The position numbers and the translations under genes are program-made. Shown one piece after another: positions 1 through 7,616 of a stretch of DNA of 11,118 nucleotides. The DNA comes from Hyphomicrobiales bacterium. GTDB lineage: Bacteria > Pseudomonadota > Alphaproteobacteria > Rhizobiales > Aestuariivirgaceae. The notes under the pieces are model-generated. The model saw nothing but the letters and a program-made list of their open reading frames with translations. It did no database searches and was not told the origin of the DNA. The stretch is from NCBI GenBank assembly GCA_012032065.1, contig JAAURV010000071.1:1-11118 (forward strand). Reading direction: 5' to 3'. The stretch's first letter is position 1; each line of letters begins with the position of its first letter.

Positions 1-313
1 CGGAAACTTCGGGACACAGCGAGTAGCTTGGAATTGCAGCCGTGTAGCGCAGTTGCAGCGGGACGCTGGCAAAGTGGCTGAAGTAGGACTTATCGAAACT
101 CCGCCAATATCCGCCATGGATGAAGAGGACGATCGGGCCAGCGGATCCGGGCTCGAACACGTCGACAATGTTGCGCGGGCGCGCGCCATAGCGGCAATCG
201 AGTTGGGCCTTGCGATTGGCGCGGAAGGCTTTCGCATCTCTCTGCCATCGCGCGATAATGTCCGGGTGCTCGGGCACTCTGGCGCGGTTGTCGTATTCCG
301 CCGCGAGATTCAA
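1..313 (-). CDS. Alpha/beta hydrolase, arylformamidase-like (partial, N-terminal part only)
   Basis: This is the first 104 codons of a minus-strand gene that leaves the window at base 1. Read from a TTG at 313-311, the protein begins MNLAAEYDNRARVPEHP. At about residues 65-71 it has FIHGGYW, the oxyanion-hole HGG[YG]W signature of kynurenine-formamidase/esterase-type alpha/beta hydrolases, followed by AIPSYSLCPEV near the edge, which is also typical of the group. The catalytic Ser, Asp and His would lie outside the window, so activity and substrate cannot be judged. The TTG overlaps the parE stop (TTGA) and is preceded by a purine-rich AGGAAGAGG, suggesting translational coupling to parE. No in-frame ATG or GTG fits the family's N-terminus better. 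The fold is confident. A role in tryptophan breakdown is only a guess. Confidence 0.82.
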   Translation of the reverse strand, partial: MNLAAEYDNRARVPEHPDIIARWQRDAKAFRANRKAQLDCRYGARPRNIVDVFEPGSAGPIVLFIHGGYWRSFDKSYFSHFASVPLQLRYTAAIPSYSLCPEVS

Positions 314-2347
314 ATGTCGAGGCCCTCTTCCTCGACGAACACGGCGCGTTCCGAAATGAAGCTGAACCGCTCCTCCGGCTTGTTGCCCATGAGCCGTTCG
401 ACGATCAGCGCGGTGGGCGCGCGCTCCGCGTCGGCCTGGCTTACGCGCAGAAGCGTGCGCTTTTTCGGGTCCATGGTCGTTTCCTTGAGCTGGGCAGGCA
501 GCATTTCGCCAAGGCCCTTGAAGCGCGAAATCTCGACCTTGCCCCTTCCCCCCATCTCGCCTTTCAACAGCTCTTCCTTGTGCTGATCGTCCCGCGCGTA
601 AGCGACCTTTGCGCCTTGCGACAGCTTGTAGAGCGGCGGCACGGCCAAATAGAGATGACCCTGATCGATCAGTTCCGGCATCTGCCGGAAGAAGAAGGTG
701 ATCAGCAGCGATGCGATATGCGCCCCGTCCACGTCGGCGTCGGTCATGACGATGACCTTCTCGTAGCGGAGGTCCTCATCGCGGTACGATGCTCCGCTTC
801 CGCAACCGAGCGCCTGGATCAGGTCCGCGAGCTGCTGATTTTGCGCCAGCTTGTCGCGGCCGGCACTTGCCACGTTCAATATTTTGCCACGCAGCGGAAG
901 CACCGCCTGATTCATGCGGTTTCGCGCCTGTTTTGCGGAACCGCCAGCCGAGTCGCCTTCGACAATGAAAAGTTCCGAGCCTTCCGCTTGAGTGGCCGAA
1001 ACAGTCCGCCAGCTTGCCCGGCAGCCGCAGTTTCCTGACGGCCGACTTGCGGCCGACTTCTTTTTCCTGCCGCCGCCTGATCCGCTCTTCCGCCCGATCG
1101 ATGATCCAGCCGAGCAGCTTGTCGGCCTGGGCCGGATGTCCGGTGAGCCAATGATCGAAATGGTCGCGCACGGCATTCTCGACGATGCGCGTGGCTTCGG
1201 CGGAAGCGAGCTTGTCCTTGGTCTGGCCCTGAAACTCCGGCTCGCGGATGAAAACCGACAGCATTGCGCCTGATTGCACCATGACATCATCGGCTGTGAC
1301 GACGCCCGCGCGTTTATTTCCAGCCAGTTCCGCGTAATTCTTAAGAGATCGAGTCAACGCCGCGCGAAACCCCGCTTCGTGGGTTCCGCCATCGGGCGTG
1401 GGAATCGTGTTGCAGTAGGATGAGATGAACCCATCGTCTCCGCCGAACCACGCCACCGCCCATTCGACGCTGCCGTGTCCGCCTTCTTTCTCCACCTTGC
1501 CCGCGAAAACATCGTCCACGACGCGGGTAAGGCCATCGAGCCGCTCGGCCAGAAAGTCGCGCAGGCCGCCGGGAAAGTGCAGCACTGCTTCCTCGGGCGT
1601 CTCCTTGTCCTTGATATGCGAGGGGTCGCATTTCCAACGAATCTCGACGCCGCCAAAAAGATAGGACTTGGAGCGCGCCATCTTGTAGAGCCGCGCCGCG
1701 TTAAACTCGACGGTCTTGCCGAAGATCTGCGGGTCGGGAATGAACCGCACCAACGTGCCGCGCCGGTTGTTGGTCTTGCCGAGCTTCTCGAGCTTTCCCT
1801 TGGCTTTGCCGCGCGCGTATTCCTGCCGGTAAAGCTGCTGGCCACGCGCCACCTCGACGACGAGATGCTCCGAGAGCGCATTGACCACGGACACGCCGAC
1901 GCCGTGCAGCCCGCCCGATGTTTCGTAGACCTTGCTGTCGAATTTGCCGCCCGCGTGCAGCGTCGTCATGATGACTTCAAGCGCCGACTTGTCCTTGAAC
2001 TTCGGATGCGGATCGATGGGAACGCCGCGGCCATTGTCGTTCACCGACAGGTAGCCGTCCGCCCCATAGATTACCTCGATCCAGCTCGCGTGCCCCGCAA
2101 CCGCCTCGTCCATGGCGTTGTCGATGACTTCGGCGAAGAGATGATGCAGCGCCTTTTCGTCGGTGCCGCCGATGTACATGCCCGGCCGGCGGCGGACCGG
2201 TTCCAGTCCTTCCAGCACCTCGATGTCGGCTGCCGTGTAACTTTCTTCGCCGCGCGCCTTGGCAGGCGCCCGCGCCGCAGGTTTGGGAGCCTGAGGCACG
2301 TTGCCGAAAAGGTCGTCGGATTTCGCGGCTTTCGCGGACTTCGCCAT
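310..2347 (-). CDS. parE: DNA topoisomerase IV subunit B (ParE), frameshifted in this sequence
   Basis: ParE is the ATPase and TOPRIM subunit of topoisomerase IV, which with ParC decatenates daughter chromosomes in the cytoplasm. After a low-complexity Ala/Lys/Pro N-terminus (about 1-35), the GHKL ATPase domain shows EVIDNAMDEA (E73, N77), DNGRG (104-108) and GGLHGVG (145-151). The transducer domain follows. The TOPRIM domain has EGDSAGG (E463) and DADVDG (D536, D538, D540), then PLRGKILNV between them and FKGLGEM towards the C-terminus. Reading is interrupted at 999-1001, where three A's (plus strand) stand where two would keep frame, at about residue 449 in GKLADC|SATQAEGSE. Correcting it gives 678 residues, the usual alphaproteobacterial ParE length. 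The ATG at 2347 gives the expected MAKSAKAAKSDDLFG start. ParE rather than GyrB is chosen from the N-terminal DDLFG segment and the short C-terminal half. A single-base sequencing error is the likeliest cause of the break. Confidence 0.95.
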
Positions 2348-2403
2348 AAAACTGTTCCCGAATCGTTTCGGCCAGTATGGCGAGAGCGCGGCAGAATCAC
2401 AAA

Positions 2404-2643
2404 TCAGACGGGTTTCACGGTGATTCCGGCCAACAACCGGCTGGCCATTCCGCCCGACTGGGGAACGCGGCGGGGATCGAAGGGCTCGTGGCCTTGCTCG
2501 GTATTCTCGTAACCCAAGTGGCCCGTGCCGGTGTGCCCCAGCACTTCCGCCCAGACCTTCTCAGACCGCGCCACCCCAAGGCTCACACCAATGACGAGGC
2601 CGAGGATGGCGATGATTTTGGGGGATTGGTTGAGGCGTTTCAT
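2404..2643 (-). CDS. Small hypothetical protein with N-terminal membrane or signal segment
   Basis: I do not recognise this 79-residue protein. It opens MKRLNQSPK, a short basic stretch, followed by a hydrophobic segment at about residues 10-26 (IIAILGLVIGVSLGVA) that could be a signal anchor or signal peptide. The rest is hydrophilic and rich in Gly, His and Arg, ending LLAGITVKPV, with no cysteines. It lies 56 bp upstream of parE on the same strand and divergent from tctC, so it may share a transcript with parE. The ribosome binding site is poor (GGA about 10 bases before ATG). Support rests on the sensible N-terminal architecture, the position and the lack of a competing gene. It could be a spurious open frame. 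Confidence 0.5.
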   Translation of the reverse strand: MKRLNQSPKIIAILGLVIGVSLGVARSEKVWAEVLGHTGTGHLGYENTEQGHEPFDPRRVPQSGGMASRLLAGITVKPV

Positions 2644-2826
2644 GGGTTTCGGTCCAGGTTCGGCGAGTGATTTCAGCGAACCTAATCTCCGGCGGCTGAA
2701 GCGATGCTGAGGACGCCGTTCAACAGCCGTTCATTTTGACAGCACTGCTTGCGGCAGGCGCGAGTTCGCGCAATAAGCGGGTAGAGAGCCGGAACCGGTC
2801 AAATCACCTAATGGGAGGACCCACAA
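2644..2826. promoter_or_regulatory. Divergent promoter region upstream of tctC, with a perfect palindrome
   Basis: This 183-bp gap lies between a minus-strand small gene and tctC. A TTGACA at 2736-2741 matches a sigma-70 -35 box, but no good -10 sits 16-18 bp downstream. A perfect inverted repeat GCGCGA-GT-TCGCGC at 2758-2771 lies just after it, where a repressor or activator could bind. A strong Shine-Dalgarno GGGAGGA at 2813-2819, 7 nt before the tctC ATG, fixes that start. The promoter and operator reading is an inference from position. Confidence 0.35.
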
Positions 2827-3792
2827 ATGAAGAAGCGCAACTTTCTGCTAACTCTGACTGCCGCCTTTGCGGGCGCCACGATGCTGGCTATTCCAGCCTT
2901 GGCCATGGATAATCTGACTATCATCGCCCCGGCAAAACCGGGCGGCGGCTGGGATCAGACCGCGCGTTCCATCGCGGAAGTCATGCAGGGTGCTGGTCTC
3001 GCCAAGGCCGTCACCGTCGAGAACGTCGCGGGCGCAGGCGGAACCGTTGGCCTCGCCCAGTTCGCCGACAAGAACAAGGGCGACGGCAGCGCGCTGCTGG
3101 TGAACGGTCTGGTCATGGTGGGCGCGGTATTGACCAACCAATCGCCAGTGTCGCTTGCCGACACCACGCCAATCGCGCGGCTCACTGGCGAATATGAAGT
3201 GATCGTCGTCCCCGCCGCCTCGCCTCTCAAGACCTTGGGCGATCTCGCGGCCGCCATGAAAACCGATATCGGAAAGGTCTCCGTCGGTGGCGGATCGGCC
3301 GGCGGCACGGATCACATTCTGGCGGGCCTCGTGGCACAAGCCGCGGGCGCCGATGCGACCAAGCTCAACTATGTGCCCTTCTCCGGCGGCGGCGAAGCCT
3401 TGGCCGCCATCCTCGGCGGGCATGTGACCGCGGGCATTTCCGGCTATGGCGAGTGGGAAGGCCAGATCAAGTCGGGCGAACTTCGCGCGCTCGGCATTTC
3501 CTCGGGCGCCAAGGTCGAGGGGGTCGACATTCCGACTTTGAAAGAACAGGGCATTGAAGTCGAACTGGCCAATTGGCGCTCCGTGGTGGCGGCTCCCGGC
3601 ATCTCGGATGATCAGAAGAAGGCTCTGCTCGACGCGGTCGACGCCATGCACAAGTCGGACGCCTGGAAGAAAGTGCTCGCCGACAAGAAGTGGCTCGACC
3701 TCTATATGGCGGGCGATGATTTCGGCACGTTTCTCAAAGCCGAGAACGACCGCGTCACCGCCACATTGAAGACCATCGGCCTGGTTCAGTGA
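2827..3792 (+). CDS. tctC: Tripartite tricarboxylate transporter substrate-binding protein (TctC/Bug family)
   Basis: This is the periplasmic solute receptor of a TctCBA secondary transporter, which hands a carboxylate ligand to the TctA/TctB membrane unit. Of its 321 residues, 1-26 form a Sec signal peptide (MKKRNFLLTLTAAFAG..., cleavage likely after ALA). The mature protein starts MDNLTIIAPAKPGGGWDQTAR, and its PAKPGGGWD loop is the ligand-binding signature of TctC-like members of the Bug family. Further hallmarks are ENVAGAGG (about 67-74), VGGGSAGGTDH (about 155-165) and YVPFSGGGEA (about 183-192). Length is normal. The start is fixed by GGGAGGA 7 nt upstream. The stop overlaps the tctB GTG by 4 bp. 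The ligand is not readable from sequence: the GGGWD form recalls citrate-type TctC, but Bug proteins bind many carboxylates and amino acids. No tctDE two-component genes are in view. Confidence 0.93.
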   Translation: MKKRNFLLTLTAAFAGATMLAIPALAMDNLTIIAPAKPGGGWDQTARSIAEVMQGAGLAKAVTVENVAGAGGTVGLAQFADKNKGDGSALLVNGLVMVGAVLTNQSPVSLADTTPIARLTGEYEVIVVPAASPLKTLGDLAAAMKTDIGKVSVGGGSAGGTDHILAGLVAQAAGADATKLNYVPFSGGGEALAAILGGHVTAGISGYGEWEGQIKSGELRALGISSGAKVEGVDIPTLKEQGIEVELANWRSVVAAPGISDDQKKALLDAVDAMHKSDAWKKVLADKKWLDLYMAGDDFGTFLKAENDRVTATLKTIGLVQ

Positions 3793-4241
3793 CGGCCCAA
3801 AGCCGAAATTGGCCCGAGCTCCTTCTGGGGCTCGGGATCGTTTTGGCGGGCGCTATCATCGGCTGGCAGGCGACGAGCGTCAAAGTGGCGCCCATCTATG
3901 CGAAAGTAGGCCCAGCGGCTTTTCTTTGGTTTGCAGCGGCCTTGCTCATTGGCTGCGGACTCATCGTGGCATGGCGCGCCGCCGCGCGGCCCGCCGGCCA
4001 GGGTTTCGAACTTCGCGGCCCGATGGAAATTCTTCTGGCCCTGGGTCTCGCTGCCGGGCTGATCAACCTCATAGGTTTCATTCCCGTCGCGATTCTTGTC
4101 TTCGTATTGACGAGCCACGCGCTGGGCAGCACGCAAATTGTGCGCGATATCATCGCCGGCCTGATACTGAGTATCGTCGCCTATCTGGTTTTCGCGATGG
4201 CCCTGGGGCTGCGGCTTCCTCTCGGTGAGGTCTTTGCGTGA
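3789..4241 (+). CDS. tctB: Tripartite tricarboxylate transporter small membrane subunit (TctB)
   Basis: This is the small integral membrane subunit of the TctCBA transporter, needed with TctA for sodium- or proton-driven uptake. The 150-residue protein has the usual TctB length and four hydrophobic segments, at about 10-28, 42-61, 79-112 (probably two closely spaced helices around a GF turn) and 122-142. Sequence is poorly conserved in this family, so the assignment leans on topology, size and the position between tctC and tctA. The GTG start (3789-3791) shares the GTGA overlap with the tctC stop, and its own stop shares a second GTGA with tctA. The three subunits are therefore probably translationally coupled. 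Confidence 0.88.
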   Translation: MTAQSRNWPELLLGLGIVLAGAIIGWQATSVKVAPIYAKVGPAAFLWFAAALLIGCGLIVAWRAAARPAGQGFELRGPMEILLALGLAAGLINLIGFIPVAILVFVLTSHALGSTQIVRDIIAGLILSIVAYLVFAMALGLRLPLGEVFA

Positions 4242-5719
4242 GCGCGCTCGAGCAACTGCTTGGCGGATTTGCAACCGCACTCACGCTTCAAAATCTTGGC
4301 TGGTCGCTGCTTGGCGTATCGCTCGGAACTTTCATCGGCATTCTTCCCGGCATTGGCCCGGCGCTGACCATTGCGCTGCTTCTTCCAATCACCGGCTATC
4401 TCGATCCGACCGCGGCCTTCATCATGTTCGGCGGCCTCTACTATGGCGCCATGTATGGTTCGTCGACGACCTCGATCCTGCTCAATACACCTGGCGAATC
4501 CGGCTCGATCATCACCGCCATCGAGGGCAACCTCATGGCGCGATCGGGCCGCGGCGCGCCAGCTCTCGCGACGGCAGCGATCGGCTCATTCGTGGCGGGC
4601 ACAATCGGAACGCTATTGCTCACATTCTGCGCTCCACTCGTCGTCAAGCTCGCCATCGCATTTGGCCCAGCCGAATACTTCGCGCTGATGATCTTGGCGT
4701 TCACGACGGCGTCAGCCATGCTCGGAAGCCACATCTACAAGGGTCTGACCGCGCTCGCTATCGGCATCGCCATGGGATTGATTGGAATTGACGAACTGAC
4801 CGGGCAGGCCCGCCTCGCCTTTGGTTATCCCCAGCTTCTCGACGGCGTCGATCTTGTCGTCGTCGCCGTGGGGCTTTTCGCGGTCGGCGAGGCGATGCAT
4901 GTCGCCTCGCGGCGCGATTTGCGCGAGGTGACCGTCGAAACCGTCAAGGGTTCGCTGTGGATGAGCCGCGAAGACTGGCGGCGATCCTGGAAACCTTGGC
5001 TTCGCGGCACTGCTCTTGGTTTTCCCTTCGGCGCGCTGCCTGCCGGCGGCACCGAAATACCGACGTTCCTGTCATATTTCTTCGAAAAGAAACTCAGCAA
5101 GCGCCCGCGGGAGTTTGGCACGGGAGCCATCGAGGGCGTCGCCGGCCCAGAAGCCGCAAACAACTCGGCGGTGGCGGGCGTCCTCGTTCCACTGCTCTCG
5201 CTTGGCCTTCCCACTTCCGCCACCGCCGCCATCCTGCTCGTGGCATTCCAGCAATATGGCCTTCAACCCGGCCCGCAGCTTTTCGAGGCGTCGGGGCCGC
5301 TGGTTTGGACCCTGATCGCCAGCCTCTTCATCGGCAACGCCATGCTGCTGGTGCTGAACCTTCCGCTCGTTGGCGTGTGGGTCAAATTGCTCAGCATCCC
5401 GCAGCCGCTGCTCTATGGCGGCATTCTCGTGTTCTCGACGCTCGGCGTTTACAGCGTCAACCGCTCGGCCTTCGATCTCGGATTGCTCTTCATCACCGGC
5501 TTCATCGGCTATCTCATGCGCCGCTTCGAGTTTCCCGTGGCTCCCTGCATCATCGGGCTGATCCTCGGCCCGCTGGCCGAACAAAATCTGCGCCGGGCAC
5601 TTTCGATTTCACAGGGCGATTGGAGTGTCTTCGTCACTCATCCCATCGCGCTGATCCTGTTCATTCTCGCGGCGACAATGCTGGTTCTTCCCGTGCTTTG
5701 GCGACCTAAGGTCAACTGA
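4238..5719 (+). CDS. tctA: Tripartite tricarboxylate transporter large membrane subunit (TctA)
   Basis: This is the large permease subunit of the TctCBA carrier, which forms the translocation path in the inner membrane. At 493 residues it matches the family length of about 500 and has about ten to twelve hydrophobic segments. The two repeated halves each show their signature. GILPGIGPALTIALLLPIT (about 33-51) leads to NTPGESGSIITAIEG (about 82-96). The second copy reads GALPAGGTEIPTFLSYFFEK (about 265-284), then IEGVAGPEAANNSA and LLSLGLPTSATAAILL. These PG-rich loops are the TctA hallmark. The second copy has PAGGTE where PGxGA is common, a mild deviation. Translation starts at the GTG that overlaps the tctB stop by 4 bp. 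A hairpin begins 9 bp after the stop. Confidence 0.93.
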   Translation: MSALEQLLGGFATALTLQNLGWSLLGVSLGTFIGILPGIGPALTIALLLPITGYLDPTAAFIMFGGLYYGAMYGSSTTSILLNTPGESGSIITAIEGNLMARSGRGAPALATAAIGSFVAGTIGTLLLTFCAPLVVKLAIAFGPAEYFALMILAFTTASAMLGSHIYKGLTALAIGIAMGLIGIDELTGQARLAFGYPQLLDGVDLVVVAVGLFAVGEAMHVASRRDLREVTVETVKGSLWMSREDWRRSWKPWLRGTALGFPFGALPAGGTEIPTFLSYFFEKKLSKRPREFGTGAIEGVAGPEAANNSAVAGVLVPLLSLGLPTSATAAILLVAFQQYGLQPGPQLFEASGPLVWTLIASLFIGNAMLLVLNLPLVGVWVKLLSIPQPLLYGGILVFSTLGVYSVNRSAFDLGLLFITGFIGYLMRRFEFPVAPCIIGLILGPLAEQNLRRALSISQGDWSVFVTHPIALILFILAATMLVLPVLWRPKVN

Positions 5720-5728
5720 TACGTTCTT

Positions 5729-5751
5729 GACAACTTGCCGCAGGCGTTGTC
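5729..5751 (+). terminator. Hairpin after tctA, possible weak terminator
   Basis: Ten bases after the tctA stop, GACAAC (5729-5734) pairs with GTTGTC (5746-5751). A further GCC/GGC pairing (5737-5739 with 5743-5745) closes a GCA loop above a TT bulge. There is no T-run downstream, so this is not a classical intrinsic terminator. It may stabilise the tct mRNA end or mark a Rho-dependent stop. It overlaps a TTGACA (5727-5732) that has no matching -10. Confidence 0.3.
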
Positions 5752-5844
5752 TCCTCCAAGGAAACAAAATTGCCCACAAGCAACGAATCAAAGGGGCGGC
5801 TGCGGCGGCTGTGGGGACAACGGCAGCCAGAATAGGGGAAACAA

Positions 5845-7281
5845 ATGGGTGACAACGTCAGTACGCTGAATGTCATCTTCACCGAGTTCTATTACTGGGT
5901 GACGGTGGTTTTCATGTTCCTCATACATGTGGGCTTCTGCATGTATGAAGTGGGCGCATCGCGCCGCCGCAACCACATGCACACGCTGATGAAGAACACC
6001 ATGGCGATTCCGCTCGTCACGGTGACGTTTTTCTTCTTCGGCTGGTGGATTTATTTCGCTTTCCCGACTGGCTTCTATTGGCTCACATTCACAAGCGATG
6101 CCTTGTTCTACGATCCGAACAAGGTCGCATCGCCGTGGAGCCCGTTGATGGGCACGCATTTGTCCGGCGCGAACGCAACCGATGCCGCTTGGGGCATCAC
6201 CGCCGATCCCGCCGATCTCAACGGCGCGCCGATCTGGCACCGCCTCAACGGCGTGTTCTGGGCAGCCTTCCTGCTGTTCTCGATCACCACCGCCTCCATC
6301 GTTTCGGGCGCGGTCATCGAACGCATCCGCATGGGCGCGTTCTGGCTGATCGCGGTGCTGCTTGGCTCGGTCCTGTGGATTACCGACGCCGCGTGGGGCT
6401 GGAGTGCCGGCGGCTGGATGGTGAAGTACCTCGGCTACCACGATGCCTACGCGTCAGGCGTGGTGCATGCGATCGCCGGTGGTGCCGCGCTCGCAACACT
6501 CATCGTGCTGGGGCCCAGGCTCGGAAAGTTCCGCGCCGATGGAACTCCGCGCGATATCCCGCCGCACAATCCCTGGCTGGTCACGATCGGGCTTTTCCTG
6601 ATCTACACCGGCTTCTGGGGCTTCTACGCGGCCTGCAACATTCCGATGATCTCTCCCGGAACGATCGCGGGCCAGATCACCGGCGAAACCTGGACGGCGA
6701 CAAACATCTACCTCGCGCCGACCACACTCTCAGCCATCACCTTCAACTTCCTGATGTCGCTCTCGGGCGGCATGATGGCGGGCTACGTCTTCTCCAAGGG
6801 CGACGCCTTCTGGACTTACTCGGCAGGCCTCTGTGGCATCATCGGTGCTTCGGCAGGCAACGATCTCTATCATCCGATCCAGGCCATGCTGATCGGAGCG
6901 ATTGTGCCTTACATTTGTTACAAGCTCCACTACTTCGTCGAGCGCAAATTCAAGATCGACGACGCGGTGGGCGCGGTGGCGGTGCACGGCTACGGCGGCT
7001 TCCTCGGAGTCGTGATAGCGGGCTTCATGCTTTGGGGCACCGCATCTTCGCCTTACGAGGGTTATGCGGCCATCAATCCGCTTGGCAACTTCGTTGGCGC
7101 CTGCATCATGTTCCTCTTGGGCTTCATCCCGGTCTGGATCCTCGCCAAAATCCTGCACAAAGCAAATCTCTTGCGTGTGCCGGCCAAAGTCGAGCTCGAA
7201 GGCCTCGATTTCAAGGGGCGCGAGTCATATGACGCGGCGGTGAAGGACATTATTGCCGCCGAACGTGCGCTGGTGAAATAA
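5845..7281 (+). CDS. amt: Ammonium transporter, divergent Amt family
   Basis: This is an inner-membrane channel-like transporter of the Amt/Mep/Rh family, 478 residues, with about eleven hydrophobic helices. By-eye alignment with E. coli AmtB finds the conduction machinery intact: twin histidines H208 (VVHAIAG) and H381 (VAVHGYGG), the structural aspartate D200, gate phenylalanines F145 and F260, and the V-I-E-R-I-R segment at 157-162. Departures are visible. The AmtB recruitment-site Ser (S219) corresponds to Cys264 in GFYAAC. The loop between helices 2 and 3 (about 73-135) is long. The C-terminal tail motif, usually EGLDxxEHGExAY, is shortened to EGLDFKGRESYD (452-463). There is no predicted cleavable signal peptide; the protein starts MGDNVSTLNV. 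AGGGGA 5 nt before the ATG supports the start. A small membrane protein gene follows 17 bp on, in the place where glnK often lies. The family is confident; ammonium as substrate is likely but unproven. Confidence 0.9.
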   Translation: MGDNVSTLNVIFTEFYYWVTVVFMFLIHVGFCMYEVGASRRRNHMHTLMKNTMAIPLVTVTFFFFGWWIYFAFPTGFYWLTFTSDALFYDPNKVASPWSPLMGTHLSGANATDAAWGITADPADLNGAPIWHRLNGVFWAAFLLFSITTASIVSGAVIERIRMGAFWLIAVLLGSVLWITDAAWGWSAGGWMVKYLGYHDAYASGVVHAIAGGAALATLIVLGPRLGKFRADGTPRDIPPHNPWLVTIGLFLIYTGFWGFYAACNIPMISPGTIAGQITGETWTATNIYLAPTTLSAITFNFLMSLSGGMMAGYVFSKGDAFWTYSAGLCGIIGASAGNDLYHPIQAMLIGAIVPYICYKLHYFVERKFKIDDAVGAVAVHGYGGFLGVVIAGFMLWGTASSPYEGYAAINPLGNFVGACIMFLLGFIPVWILAKILHKANLLRVPAKVELEGLDFKGRESYDAAVKDIIAAERALVK

Positions 7282-7298
7282 GGAAAGGAGACAGACAC

Positions 7299-7517
7299 AT
7301 GGCTACAACAGGTGTTCCCAGCTGGGCCGTCGATCTCAAGAGCATCGGCGCGATCTATCCTTTCCAAGGGACAGAGGTGCTAATGGTGATCATCGGCCTC
7401 GCTTTCTGGATCGCTTGGCACGTGATCCAGATGAAGCAGGAATCTGCCGAGATCGGCTCGGAAATGAAAGCCGACCAGCGCGGCGAGGAGGCCAGGAAGC
7501 TGATCGACAAGTATTGA
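7299..7517 (+). CDS. 72-residue single-pass membrane protein in the amt operon
   Basis: I do not recognise a named family. The protein has a short polar N-terminus (MATTGVPSWAVDLKSIGAIY), one transmembrane helix at about residues 25-43 (VLMVIIGLAFWIAWHVIQM) and a charged tail of about 30 residues (KQESAEIGSEMKADQRGEEA...) that looks helical and could form a coiled coil or dock on a partner. AGGAG at 7286-7290, 8 nt before the ATG, is a strong ribosome binding site, and the gene starts only 17 bp after amt and ends 24 bp before a strong terminator. It therefore very probably belongs to the amt transcription unit. A role as an accessory or regulatory subunit of the transporter is an inference from position alone. 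Confidence 0.82.
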   Translation: MATTGVPSWAVDLKSIGAIYPFQGTEVLMVIIGLAFWIAWHVIQMKQESAEIGSEMKADQRGEEARKLIDKY

Positions 7518-7541
7518 GTTCCGGAACCAAACACGGCTAAG

Positions 7542-7574
7542 CGGGAGCTGCCCATGGCAGTTCCCGTTTTTCTT
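7542..7574 (+). terminator. Rho-independent terminator of the amt unit
   Basis: The arm CGGGAGCTGCC (7542-7552) pairs with GGCAGTTCCCG (7556-7566) around a 3-nt loop. The stem is 11 bp and contains one G-U pair. TTTTTCTT follows at once (7567-7574). This is a textbook intrinsic terminator and separates the amt unit from the genes downstream. Confidence 0.92.
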
Positions 7575-7616
7575 CGATGACTGGCGGCACGAAAATCGGC
7601 TGAGAAACTTGGCGTA

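Noticed and set aside
310..2347. Reading the minus-strand topoisomerase as gyrB
   Set aside because: The N-terminal DDLFG segment, the 678-residue repaired length and the overall alphaproteobacterial ParE-like sequence fit ParE better; the shared GHKL and TOPRIM motifs alone would not decide it.
1475..2512. Long plus-strand open frame of 345 codons opposite parE
   Set aside because: It is antisense to highly conserved ParE sequence, its product is Arg/Ala/Val-rich with no domain, and it is a typical high-GC shadow frame.
5720..5844. Sigma-54 or NtrC-type promoter before amt
   Set aside because: No TGGCAC-N5-TTGC pattern is visible in the gap, and the TTGACA at 5727-5732 has no -10 partner and overlaps a hairpin.
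6045..7232. 395-codon plus-strand frame inside amt
   Set aside because: The product is an Arg/His-rich sequence typical of the +1 frame of a GC-rich gene, while the amt frame shows clear family motifs.
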